64,000 bases of DNA from NCBI GenBank assembly GCA_003132405.1, contig PKXQ01000107.1, positions 169,175-233,174 of the forward strand, given 5' to 3'. The position numbers and the translations under genes are program-made. This stretch comes from Acidobacteriaceae bacterium. GTDB taxonomy: Bacteria; Acidobacteriota; Terriglobia; Terriglobales; Acidobacteriaceae. The notes under the pieces are model-generated. The model was given only the letters and a program-made list of their open reading frames with translations, ran no database searches and had not been told where the DNA came from. This document shows positions 34,445 to 43,207 of the stretch, one piece after another. Position 1 is the stretch's first letter. Each line of letters opens with the position of its first letter.

Positions 34445-35611
34445 TCATGCAGTCTTCGCACGAATAACCGGGGCAACGTTTCTGGCAAGGTCACACAACC
34501 GATCGTTCGGATAGTAGTGGTCGACCGTGGCAGGCGTCACCAGCTTGTGATCGACAAATACGGCGGGAGGAACCTGACGCTGGTTCAGAATGTCGAGGCT
34601 GACGCGAATTATCTCAGCACCATACCGTTCGGGAAAATACGCCACGGAGCCGACCAAGCGAGTGCCTGGTTGCCGAAGTTCTTCCCTTCCCTCCGGCGAG
34701 GCGTTTTGTCCCATGATGGCGCAGTCTTCGGCGCGTCCACCTTCCTGAAACGCACGGAGCGCTCCCAGAGCGCTCGGGTCGTTGATCGCACCCACAAGAA
34801 TCCGATGGCTCCGCGACGACCGTAGGTATCGGCGAACCGCTTCAAAACTCGGCCCAAGATTTCCGTCGCCATCCAGATAAGTGACGCGGCACTGCTTCGC
34901 TCTTGGAAGCGTCAGATTTAGTCCGGCCAGTAATCCTGTCAATCGCATGCGTGGCAGACTGCCAGCTCTCGGCAATTCGAGAAGGACGATTTCATCTACT
35001 TCCGATTGCCAATGCCCTTTGACCCAGCGTCCGAGATAACGTCCTCCCATCAGCCCAGCCTCGTAATTGTTAGCTCCATAGTACGTGGCGCCTGGATGAG
35101 GAACTTCGATCGCGATGATTGGAATGTTCGCTTCACGATATTTTGCCGCCACGACCGCCGCGACATGTTCATCGGTCTGAAACTCGATTGCCAGGTCGAC
35201 CTTCTCACGCACCAGAAGGTCTGCATTTCGCTGAGCTGTCTTCGCGCTGTAGCGGTTGTTGAGGGAGATCAGTTCGATGCCCTCAGCGGCTGCCGCCCGC
35301 TGTAAACTTGCCGAGACTTCCTGGGAAAACTGGTAGTCAGTGCCTTGGGCTGCATATCCCAGGCGATAGAGTCGATGTTTCAAAGGGCGAACGCACGATT
35401 GGTAGAGATTCTCCCCGACCTTTTCGACCATCCCGCACTTCTCCATTGTGTATAGCAACCGAAAAGCCATGGTTTTCGGCAGACCACTTCGTCCTGCAAT
35501 CTCTCTCAGCGGCAGAGCCTCTCCCGATGAGCGAAAAGCTGTAAGCAATTGAGAAGCGTGAACAATCGATTTCACGAGGTAGCGCTCGCGTGGTGGAGGG
35601 CCCGAGTTCAT
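34445..35611 (-). CDS. Regulator 1: IclR-type winged helix fused to a periplasmic-binding-protein sugar sensor
   Basis: A 388-residue protein. Residues about 10-75 form an IclR-like winged helix (LREIAGRSGLPKTMAFRLLYTMEKCGMVEK). From about residue 95 a type I periplasmic-binding-protein fold follows, with VDLAIEFQTDE, IPIIAIEVPHPGATYYGANN, GRYLGRW, ILVGAINDPSALGALRAF and VGSVAYFPERYG. IclR proteins normally have a GAF-like effector domain, and LacI proteins pair this sensor with a different helix-turn-helix, so the combination is unusual. A paralogue is at 60502. It diverges from the rhaI operon across a 256-bp gap, so L-rhamnose or a derivative is the likely ligand. The ribosome binding site is weak. 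Confidence 0.85.
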   Translation of the reverse strand: MNSGPPPRERYLVKSIVHASQLLTAFRSSGEALPLREIAGRSGLPKTMAFRLLYTMEKCGMVEKVGENLYQSCVRPLKHRLYRLGYAAQGTDYQFSQEVSASLQRAAAAEGIELISLNNRYSAKTAQRNADLLVREKVDLAIEFQTDEHVAAVVAAKYREANIPIIAIEVPHPGATYYGANNYEAGLMGGRYLGRWVKGHWQSEVDEIVLLELPRAGSLPRMRLTGLLAGLNLTLPRAKQCRVTYLDGDGNLGPSFEAVRRYLRSSRSHRILVGAINDPSALGALRAFQEGGRAEDCAIMGQNASPEGREELRQPGTRLVGSVAYFPERYGAEIIRVSLDILNQRQVPPAVFVDHKLVTPATVDHYYPNDRLCDLARNVAPVIRAKTA

Positions 35612-35651
35612 ATAATCAGGAAATCATATCTAGTTTCTGCATTTTGCATAG

Positions 35652-35686
35652 CGAAATTTTCGTTGAGTGTCATCCCTACCGGGATG
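35652..35686. promoter_or_regulatory. Palindrome and hairpin between regulator 1 and rhaI
   Basis: CGAAATTTTCG (35652-35662) is an 11-bp palindrome with a central T. Nine bp on, CATCCC (35671-35676), four bases and GGGATG (35681-35686) form a short hairpin. They lie in the divergent gap 35612-35867, which must hold the promoters of regulator 1 and the rhaI operon. The palindrome is a candidate operator for regulator 1; I could not place convincing -35/-10 boxes. Confidence 0.35.
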
Positions 35687-35867
35687 GACTGCCACAAACC
35701 CAGAGTAACAGCCGGATTCGTTGCGGTTACCGTGCCCCTGTTGATCTTTGAACGCGTGGTTTCTTTTCTTTGGAGTTCTGCACTGCAAAACAAGTAAATT
35801 TTCACAGAAAGTCGTGGCAGTAGCGGGGAGCGATGTGTAAACCTTTCATACTCAGGAAGGTTTGGTC

Positions 35868-37058
35868 ATGGATTCTCATAAGACCGAAAGAGTCTTGCAG
35901 GCGCTAGAGCGATTCAACATTGAAATCCCTTCGTGGGGATTCGCGAATACCGGGAGTCGGTTCGGCAAATTCCTTCAGCCAGCGGCCGCAAACACTGTTG
36001 AGGAGAAGTTCAGCGACGCCGGCCACGTGCATCAGCTTACGGGAATATGCCCGACCATCGCATTGCACATGCAGTGGGATCTCCCGGAAGGCGTTCAAAG
36101 CGTTAACGAGATTCAGCGGCTCTCGCGTGCCTATCGCGTTCGGCCCGGGTCCATCAATCCTAACCTCTTTCAGAATCAGTGCTACAAATTCGGCTCTTTA
36201 GGTAACCCGGACAAATCGATTCGGGATACGGCCCTTCAACATACCAAAGACAGCATCGAAATCGCTCGCAGTTTGCAGAGTCGAGACATCTCTATGTGGT
36301 TTGCGGACGGGTCCAACTATCCGGGCACCGCGAACATTCGGCAGCGCAAGCGATGGTTTGACGAGAACTTGAAAGCTTGTCATGCGGAATTGTCCGCGAA
36401 CCAGCGTTTGCTGGTTGAATACAAGCCATTTGAACCTGCCTTCTATCACACTGATATTGCAGACTGGGGCATGGCATTGTTGTTGGCGCGCTCCGCGGGA
36501 CCCCAGGCAAAGGTGTTAGTCGATACGGGACATCATTATTTGGCGCAGAATATCGAGCAGATCGTGGCGTGGCTTTTGTCCGAGGAAATGCTGGGCGGAT
36601 TCCACTTCAATGATCGCCGCTATGCCGACGATGACCTGACCCTCGGATCGATCGACCCGTATCAAGTCTTCCGCATCTTCCACGAGATCCTCTACTTCGA
36701 ATGGGAAACTGGCAGGCCAGCTGATATCGCCTACATGATCGACCAGAGTCACAATCTGAAGGGAAAAATTGAGGCCATGATTCAGACAGTGACCATGGCA
36801 CAGCTGATTTTCTCCAAGGCGGCCGTCGTCGACAATGCGGCCCTTACTGAGGCACGAGACAATTGCGACCTGGTTCGAGCCGAATCGCAGTTCCAGGATG
36901 CGTTCGCCACGGACACGAGACCGACGATCGAGGAGTGGCGAGATTCCAAAGGCTATCCTCGAGACCCAATGACCGCATTTCGTGAAAATGGCTATCTGGA
37001 CCGGATCACGAAAGAACGCGCGGCCCGAAATGCGGGGATCGTCTCCTCTTATGCATAG
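35868..37058 (+). CDS. rhaI: L-rhamnose isomerase, RhaI type
   Basis: A 396-residue TIM-barrel sugar isomerase of the RhaI type. Barrel metal/substrate motifs include EYKPFEPAFYHTD, LVDTGHHY and FHFNDRRYADDD, which carry the Glu, Asp, His and Asp residues typical of xylose-isomerase-like enzymes. It converts L-rhamnose to L-rhamnulose. The ATG at 35868 has AGGAAGG seven bases upstream; the TTG at 35862 is rejected. The kinase gene overlaps its 3' end by 29 bp. A second copy at 47602-48792 is roughly 84% identical by eye, with a ~95-residue central block fully conserved in protein but not in DNA. Confidence 0.92.
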   Translation: MDSHKTERVLQALERFNIEIPSWGFANTGSRFGKFLQPAAANTVEEKFSDAGHVHQLTGICPTIALHMQWDLPEGVQSVNEIQRLSRAYRVRPGSINPNLFQNQCYKFGSLGNPDKSIRDTALQHTKDSIEIARSLQSRDISMWFADGSNYPGTANIRQRKRWFDENLKACHAELSANQRLLVEYKPFEPAFYHTDIADWGMALLLARSAGPQAKVLVDTGHHYLAQNIEQIVAWLLSEEMLGGFHFNDRRYADDDLTLGSIDPYQVFRIFHEILYFEWETGRPADIAYMIDQSHNLKGKIEAMIQTVTMAQLIFSKAAVVDNAALTEARDNCDLVRAESQFQDAFATDTRPTIEEWRDSKGYPRDPMTAFRENGYLDRITKERAARNAGIVSSYA

Positions 37059-38538
37059 GGGTGAATTTTCGAAGCCGTATTTGGCTTTCGATCTCGGTGC
37101 AGAGAGCGGTCGCGCCGTTCTGGCACATTTTCATAGTGGAGTTCTGACGACCGAAGAAGTTCATCGCTTTCCCAATGAACCTGTCGAATATTCTGGCTCT
37201 CTCCATTGGGATGTCGCGCGTTTGTGGTGCGAGATGCGTAAGGCCCTCACCAAGCTCGAAGACTTCGAGTTGGGGGGAATCGGCGTCGACGCCTGGGGAG
37301 TCGACTATGCCTTGCTCGGCGAACGAGGCGAGTTGCTTCAGAACCCTTATCACTATCGGGATCGGCGTACCGTTGGGGTGATGGCAGAAGTCTTTCGGAA
37401 AGTACCTAAAGAAGAAATCTACGCGACGACCGGCATCCAGTTTATGCCGATCAATACTTTGTATCAGCTCTTCGCGGCAAAGCGCGACACTCCGACAATT
37501 CTAAGCGCGGCGTGGCGACTGCTCACGATCCCGGACCTGTTCCACTACTGGCTCACGGGACGGGCGGTGTGCGAGTTCACAAACGCGACCACCACTCAAC
37601 TCGTGAATCCGATCACGCGTACCTGGGCTGCCGAGTTGATGAGGCGTCTCGACCTGCCGTCTCGTCTCCCTGCGGAGATCGTTGAACCGGGTTCAGTTAT
37701 CGGCACGCTGCTGCCGGACGTTGCACGCAATTCTTCGCTCTTGGGAACTCCCGTAATTGCACCGGCATCGCATGACACCGGTTCCGCGGTCGCTGCCATC
37801 GACGCACGGAATGGAACGGCTTTCCTGAGTTCCGGAACCTGGTCGCTATTAGGGACCGAACTGGACGCGCCGGTGCTCACCAATCAGGTCCTTCGGATGA
37901 ACTTCAGCAACGAGGGCGGCGTGAACGGAACGACGCGGCTGCTGAAGAACGTTATGGGACTGTGGATGCTCCAATGCTGCCGTCAATCGTGGACATCGCA
38001 GGGCCAGCTCTACGATCATCGTGAATTGATGGAAATGGCCAGCCGCGAGCCATCGTTTCGCCATTTGGTTGATCCAGATGACGAATCGTTCCTTCTTCCC
38101 GCGGACATGCCGAAGACGATCGACCTCTTTTGCCGAAAAACGCAACAGCCAGCGCCCTCAACGCCGGGAGCGTACGTGCGTACCGTTCTTGAAAGCCTGG
38201 CGTTCAAGTACCGTGTGGTGCTTCACAACCTCGAACAAGTAACGGGAACGAGCATCGCGCGAATTCGCATTATTGGCGGAGGATCGAAAAACAGGCTCTT
38301 AAACCAATTCACTGCGAACGCCACCGGCCGTCAGGTAGTAGCGGGTCCCGCCGAAGCCACCGCCTTGGGCAATATCGGAATTCAAATGCTGGCAACCGGG
38401 TGCGTCAGTTCCCTGCCCGAGGTCCGGGCAATTATCGATCGTTCTTTCCCGACAGAAATATTTAAGCCGATGGAGCCCGGAAAATGGGACCACGAAGCAG
38501 AACGGTTCCAGCAATACAGTGAGATCGCTTATGTCTGA
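37030..38538 (+). CDS. rhaB: Rhamnulokinase (FGGY family)
   Basis: A 502-residue FGGY carbohydrate kinase. The N-terminal domain has FDLGAESGR (phosphate 1 motif), GVDAWGVDYALL, and ATGIQFMPINTLYQL-type substrate-site segments. The C-terminal domain has HDTGSAVAA, SSGTWSLLGTE and the adenosine-site loop RIIGGGSKN. It phosphorylates L-rhamnulose to L-rhamnulose 1-phosphate. The ATG at 37030 overlaps rhaI by 29 bp, the same overlap seen in the second copy; an ATG at 37051 is an alternative. Its stop overlaps the start of the aldolase gene by 8 bp, so translation is coupled through rhaI-rhaB-rhaD. Confidence 0.92.
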   Translation: MRGSSPLMHRGEFSKPYLAFDLGAESGRAVLAHFHSGVLTTEEVHRFPNEPVEYSGSLHWDVARLWCEMRKALTKLEDFELGGIGVDAWGVDYALLGERGELLQNPYHYRDRRTVGVMAEVFRKVPKEEIYATTGIQFMPINTLYQLFAAKRDTPTILSAAWRLLTIPDLFHYWLTGRAVCEFTNATTTQLVNPITRTWAAELMRRLDLPSRLPAEIVEPGSVIGTLLPDVARNSSLLGTPVIAPASHDTGSAVAAIDARNGTAFLSSGTWSLLGTELDAPVLTNQVLRMNFSNEGGVNGTTRLLKNVMGLWMLQCCRQSWTSQGQLYDHRELMEMASREPSFRHLVDPDDESFLLPADMPKTIDLFCRKTQQPAPSTPGAYVRTVLESLAFKYRVVLHNLEQVTGTSIARIRIIGGGSKNRLLNQFTANATGRQVVAGPAEATALGNIGIQMLATGCVSSLPEVRAIIDRSFPTEIFKPMEPGKWDHEAERFQQYSEIAYV

Positions 38539-40747
38539 GATTAAAGAGACGACTTACCTGAAGGATTTGTGGAACGTAACCCAGGCGCAGACAACGGCTG
38601 GCAATGAGCTTGCCCTTTTGCGTTACCGTTCGAACTTATTGGGCGCTGATCTGCGCATCACCAATTTCGGCGGTGGAAACACGAGTTCAAAAATAGAACT
38701 CGCCGATCCGTTCACCGGCGATCCTGTCAGAGTGCTGGCCGTGAAAGGCAGCGGCGGTGATCTCGGATCTATCACCGAAGCCGGCTTTGCCCTGCTCTAT
38801 CTGGATCGTCTGGAACAACTTAAGGAACTGTATCGAGGCGAACAGTATGAGGATGAGATGGTCCGCTACTATCCGCTGTCGGCCTTTGGCGAGAATCGCG
38901 TGGCGGCATCGATCGACACTCCGCTGCACGCATTCCTTCCCTTCGCTCACGTGGATCATCTGCACCCCGACTGGGCCATCGCATTGGCAGCGAGCGCCAA
39001 TGGCAAGCGGAAGCTGGAAGAATTTAACAAAAACTTCAGTCGCAAGATTGTGTGGGTACCGTGGCAACGTCCCGGCTTCGAACTGGCGTTACTTATTCAA
39101 CGGGCAGTCCAGGACAATCCCGGCGCGGAAGGCCTGATTCTCGGAGGCCATGGCTTGTTCACCTGGGGAACGACGCAGCGCGACTGCTACTTGAACAGCA
39201 TTCACACCATCGACCAGATGGGCGAATTTATTCTCGATCATCAATCCAGGAAGGGCACCGTATTCGGCGGGCTCGATCGATCGGCTTTGCCAGATCGAAA
39301 GCGGATTGCAACCGAAATTCTGCCGGCCTTGCGCGGAATCGTCTCGTCGCATCGGCGTGTGATTGCGCACTATACCGATGATGAGGACGCCTTGACTTTC
39401 GCCGGCTCCAAATGGTCGCGCGAATTGAGCATGCTGGGTACAAGTTGTCCCGATCACTTTCTGCGAACAAGGGTCAGCCCAATGTTCGTGGAATGGGATC
39501 CCGCGACAGACGGCCTGCAAGTTCTGAAGACTAGAATCGGCGAGCAGGTAGTGCAGTATCGCGCTGACTACAAGAAATACTACGACGAGTGGGCGGCGAC
39601 GGACTCGCCGAAGCTGCGCGATTCGAATCCATCCGTCGTGATTATCCCGGGCCTCGGTCTTTTCGGTTTCGGAAAAAACAAGAAAGAAGCTCGCATCACG
39701 ACTGAGTTTTTCATTAATGCAATTCACGTGCTGGCCGGCGCCAACGCTCTTGAAGATGGTGCAATTCCGAATTACCTTCCTCAGGCTCGACGCCCCGAGC
39801 AGTCGGCACTCTTCACGCACTTCCATAATTACGTTGCCCTTCCCCGCGTGGAGGCGTTCCGCATCGAATACTGGGCGCTGGAAGATGCGAAACTCCAGCG
39901 TATGCCGGCGGAAGCAGAATTCAGCCGCAAGATCGTTCTAGTGATCGGAGGAGCCAGCGGAATTGGACGCGAAGTCGCGTTGCTTCTGGCGCGCAAAGGC
40001 GCTCACGTGGTCGTTGCAGATTTCGATCAATCTGGCGCGAAGAAAGTTTCTGGCGAGGCGGGAGCGCTTGGAGCAAATGAGTTCGTGGCCAGCACAAGCA
40101 TTGACTTGAATTCGAGCGAGAACCTTGCCGATGCTATCCGCTTTACTGTTCTTCAATTTGGCGGCATCGACTGCGTAATCAACACCGCAGCCATTTACCC
40201 AGTACCCGGCGCCAGCGGAGAACTGACCGAGGCTCAATGGGCGGAGACCTTTCAAGTCAATGTCACAGGAAATTACCTCTTGGCACAACACGCAGAGTGG
40301 GTCTTCAAAGACCAGAAGCTTTCCGCATCGATGGTCCTCACGAGTTCCGCAAATGCAGTCGTTCCCAAAAAAGGCAGCGAAGCCTATGACACCAGCAAGG
40401 CTGCGCTAGGTCATCTGATCCGAGAACTGGCGATCAAACTCGGACCAACCGTCAGAGTCAATGGCATTGCGCCCGCCACTGTCGTTGCCGGTTCGGCCAT
40501 GTTTCCCCGCGACCGCGTGATGCAATCGCTCGAGAGATACAAGATCGAGTTTTCTGAATCCGAGTCCACCGAAGACTTGCGCTCGAAGCTGGCGAATTTC
40601 TATGCCCAACGTACGCTGACGAAGAACCCGGTTCTTCCTCAGGACTGTGCGGCCGCGATCGCCTGGCTGGCGGGTGATCAGAGTGCGAAGACCACCGGCC
40701 ACGTCATTCCGGTCGATGGCGGTTTGTGGGAGGCCTACGTGAGATAG
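38531..40747 (+). CDS. rhaD: Bifunctional rhamnulose-1-phosphate aldolase/short-chain dehydrogenase
   Basis: A 738-residue two-domain protein. The first ~430 residues form a class II aldolase domain with metal-site histidines in HVDHLHPDW and the GGHGLFTWG motif. After a linker, an SDR domain begins near residue 460 (VIGGASGIGRE), with YDTSKAA as catalytic Tyr/Lys and a VDGG tail. The aldolase part cleaves rhamnulose 1-phosphate to DHAP and L-lactaldehyde; the dehydrogenase part oxidises the lactaldehyde to L-lactate. This matches RhaE/RhaEW-type fusions known in other bacteria. The ATG overlaps the rhaB stop by 8 bp. Confidence 0.93.
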   Translation: MSEIKETTYLKDLWNVTQAQTTAGNELALLRYRSNLLGADLRITNFGGGNTSSKIELADPFTGDPVRVLAVKGSGGDLGSITEAGFALLYLDRLEQLKELYRGEQYEDEMVRYYPLSAFGENRVAASIDTPLHAFLPFAHVDHLHPDWAIALAASANGKRKLEEFNKNFSRKIVWVPWQRPGFELALLIQRAVQDNPGAEGLILGGHGLFTWGTTQRDCYLNSIHTIDQMGEFILDHQSRKGTVFGGLDRSALPDRKRIATEILPALRGIVSSHRRVIAHYTDDEDALTFAGSKWSRELSMLGTSCPDHFLRTRVSPMFVEWDPATDGLQVLKTRIGEQVVQYRADYKKYYDEWAATDSPKLRDSNPSVVIIPGLGLFGFGKNKKEARITTEFFINAIHVLAGANALEDGAIPNYLPQARRPEQSALFTHFHNYVALPRVEAFRIEYWALEDAKLQRMPAEAEFSRKIVLVIGGASGIGREVALLLARKGAHVVVADFDQSGAKKVSGEAGALGANEFVASTSIDLNSSENLADAIRFTVLQFGGIDCVINTAAIYPVPGASGELTEAQWAETFQVNVTGNYLLAQHAEWVFKDQKLSASMVLTSSANAVVPKKGSEAYDTSKAALGHLIRELAIKLGPTVRVNGIAPATVVAGSAMFPRDRVMQSLERYKIEFSESESTEDLRSKLANFYAQRTLTKNPVLPQDCAAAIAWLAGDQSAKTTGHVIPVDGGLWEAYVR

Positions 40748-40823
40748 GTTTCGTGTGTGTCTAAGTGCGGTCGCATCACGGCAAGTAGTCTTTCATTTCT
40801 GGAACCCAAGTCTTAGGACGGAC

Positions 40824-41990
40824 ATGATCCCTAATCCCGCACTCGGAGTTTTCTTTCACTGGTTGGGGGGACTGGCATCGGGGAGCTTCTACGTCCCTTA
40901 TCGCGGGGTAAAGCGGTGGGCTTGGGAAACGTACTGGCTCGCGGGCGGCTTCTTCAGCTGGATCTTTGCTCCGTGGGTTCTTGGAAGCCTGATGACGCGC
41001 GACTTGCTTGCAGTTCTCTCCGAGACGCCGTCTAAGACGCTGTTCTGGTCTTTTTTCTTCGGACTCCTTTGGGGAGTCGGAGGTCTCACTTTTGGCCTGA
41101 CGATGCGCTTCCTGGGACTTTCCTTGGGAATGGCGGTTGCGCTGGGACTCTGCGCCGCATTCGGCACGCTGATGCCCCCGATCTTCAGCGGTGTATTCGT
41201 GAGCCAAGTACTGGGGACGAGTTCGGGCCGTGTCGTCCTACTAGGGATCTTCTTCTGTCTCCTGGGAATTGCGGCGGCGGGACTGGCAGGAATCTACAAG
41301 GAACATGCGATGTCGCCTGAACAAAGGACAGCCACCATCAAAGAGTTCGATCTGAAGAAAGGCCTGGCCGTAGCCACGTTGTCGGGAGTCATGAGCGCAT
41401 GCTTTGCGTATGGCCTCGCGGCAGGCGCTCCCATTAAAGCGTTGACGCTGAAACATGGCACTCCAACCTTGTGGCAGGGCTTGCCAGTGCTTGTGGTGGT
41501 TTTGATCGGCGGTTTCACGACCAATTTCCTGTGGTGTCTGGCACTCAACATCAAGAACAAAACCGGTTACCAATATTTCACCTCGGATCCAACCAGGTAT
41601 ACCCCCGTAATCGACGAGATTATCGTCGAGACCGCGATCGATGCTCCGAGCCGTGAGATGACTGAGCACATACCCTCCGCAAAGAAGGATGATCAGAGGG
41701 CAGTACCCATGCTATCCAATTATTTGTTTTGCGCATTGGCGGGAACGACTTGGTATTTTCAGTTTTTTTTCTACACCATGGGCGAAACCCAGATGGGCAA
41801 GTACGGTTTCTCCAGTTGGACGCTGCACATGGCCAGCATCATTATCTTCAGTACGCTGTGGGGTCTCGGACTAAAGGAATGGAAAGGGGCAGGAACGGCA
41901 GCAATGCGACTACTCGCGGCGGCACTGCTTCTTCTGGTCGGTTCAACTGTGATTGTTGGTTACGGTAACTACCTCGGATTAGCTCGCTAA
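40824..41990 (+). CDS. rhaT: L-rhamnose/H+ symporter RhaT-like
   Basis: A 388-residue membrane protein of about ten transmembrane segments. Segments such as GLTFGLTMRFLGLSLGMAVALGL around residues 90-112 (shown here in part) and the N-terminal GVFFHWLGGLASGSFYVPY match RhaT. It is a little longer than E. coli RhaT (344 residues), mainly through a loop of about 40 residues after IKNKTGYQYF. It imports L-rhamnose with protons. The ATG at 40824 follows AGGAC; the extension to 40755 is not supported. It lies between the aldolase and a periplasmic mutarotase in the rhamnose operon. Confidence 0.87.
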   Translation: MIPNPALGVFFHWLGGLASGSFYVPYRGVKRWAWETYWLAGGFFSWIFAPWVLGSLMTRDLLAVLSETPSKTLFWSFFFGLLWGVGGLTFGLTMRFLGLSLGMAVALGLCAAFGTLMPPIFSGVFVSQVLGTSSGRVVLLGIFFCLLGIAAAGLAGIYKEHAMSPEQRTATIKEFDLKKGLAVATLSGVMSACFAYGLAAGAPIKALTLKHGTPTLWQGLPVLVVVLIGGFTTNFLWCLALNIKNKTGYQYFTSDPTRYTPVIDEIIVETAIDAPSREMTEHIPSAKKDDQRAVPMLSNYLFCALAGTTWYFQFFFYTMGETQMGKYGFSSWTLHMASIIIFSTLWGLGLKEWKGAGTAAMRLLAAALLLLVGSTVIVGYGNYLGLAR

Positions 41991-42026
41991 TGTTTTCTCA
42001 GGCGGAAAAGCCTGGCAGGTGACTAC

Positions 42027-43166
42027 GTGAGATTCAAGAACTCGGCATACGTTATTTTGATTTGGCTAACTTCGTGCTTGGTCTTTGCTGCAGGTGCAGA
42101 TCTGCCCCGCTCCATAAAGATGGAGTCCTTCGGCGCCGTAGAAGGAAATTCAGTCGCACTTTACACTCTGACCAATGTTCACGGCTTGGAAGTGCGCGTC
42201 ACAAATTACGGCTGCATCATTGTGTCCGTGCGCGTGCCCGATAAGCGCGGCCGAATGGATGATGTTGTTCTGGGTTTTGACAACTTCGCACGATACCTCG
42301 ACAACAAACCGTTCTTTGGCGCCCTTGTTGGTCGTTACGCGAATCGCATCGCCAAGGCACGATTCACACTGGACGGAGTGCAGTATTTTCTGGCCGCCAA
42401 CAACGGCCCAAATTCCCTGCATGGCGGCAACAAAGGTTTCAACAAGGTCATCTGGAAAGCCGAACCTTTCGAGCATCGAGACGGAGTAGGACTGATCTTC
42501 ACTTATACCAGCAAGGATGGCGAGGAAGGCTATCCTGGAAATTTGAGCGTGAAAGTAACTTATACACTCACAAATCAGGACGAACTCGTTCTCGAATATG
42601 AAGCAACCACCGACAAAGCGACTCCCGTTAACCTCACTCAACACACCTACTTCAATCTGGCGGGAGAGGGTGAGGGCGACATTCTTGCGCACGAACTCAT
42701 GCTCAACGCCGATCGTTTCACTCCCGTGGATCAGGCTCTCATCCCCACGGGCGAACTTCGCGCGGTAAAGAACACGCCGATGGACTTCACCAGGTCGACA
42801 GCGATTGGCGCCCGGATCAACCAGAACGATGAGCAATTGGTGTTAGGCCACGGATACGATTTCAACTTCGTGATCGATCGAACCGGAATCGGCCCTGAGT
42901 TGGCGGCGCGAGTCCGTGAGCCGAAAACAGGCCGCGTCATGGAGGTCTACACCACCGAACCTGGAGTGCAGTTTTATACCGGCAACTTCCTGGAAGGATC
43001 TGTCATCGGCAAGCAGGGACACGTCTATAAACAATACTTTGGATTCTGCCTGGAGACGCAACACTTTCCCGACTCGCCCAATCATCCTGACTTCCCCACC
43101 ACGATTCTTAAGCCGGGACAAGTCTACAAATCGCGTACCAGCTACAAGTTCTCGGTGGAAAAGTAA
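42027..43166 (+). CDS. Aldose 1-epimerase (galactose mutarotase family), exported
   Basis: A 379-residue protein with an N-terminal signal peptide (VILIWLTSCLVFAAG). The mutarotase fold shows YGCIIVSVRVPDKRG, VGRYANRIAKARF, NSLHGGNKGF with the first catalytic His, QHTYFNLAGEG with the second, and TTEPGVQFYTGN with the catalytic Glu. It interconverts alpha and beta anomers of hexoses; in this operon the sugar may be rhamnose before transport. The start is GTG at 42027. It lies 36 bp after the rhaT-like gene and 41 bp before the symporter. Confidence 0.9.
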   Translation: MRFKNSAYVILIWLTSCLVFAAGADLPRSIKMESFGAVEGNSVALYTLTNVHGLEVRVTNYGCIIVSVRVPDKRGRMDDVVLGFDNFARYLDNKPFFGALVGRYANRIAKARFTLDGVQYFLAANNGPNSLHGGNKGFNKVIWKAEPFEHRDGVGLIFTYTSKDGEEGYPGNLSVKVTYTLTNQDELVLEYEATTDKATPVNLTQHTYFNLAGEGEGDILAHELMLNADRFTPVDQALIPTGELRAVKNTPMDFTRSTAIGARINQNDEQLVLGHGYDFNFVIDRTGIGPELAARVREPKTGRVMEVYTTEPGVQFYTGNFLEGSVIGKQGHVYKQYFGFCLETQHFPDSPNHPDFPTTILKPGQVYKSRTSYKFSVEK

Positions 43167-43207
43167 GCCCGCAAGCACACATTACAGGGAAGACATAAGG
43201 ACAAAGA

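Noticed and set aside
36430..36720. Recent gene conversion between the two rhaI copies, suggested by a protein-identical block
   Set aside because: The block contains many synonymous nucleotide differences, so purifying selection explains it better.
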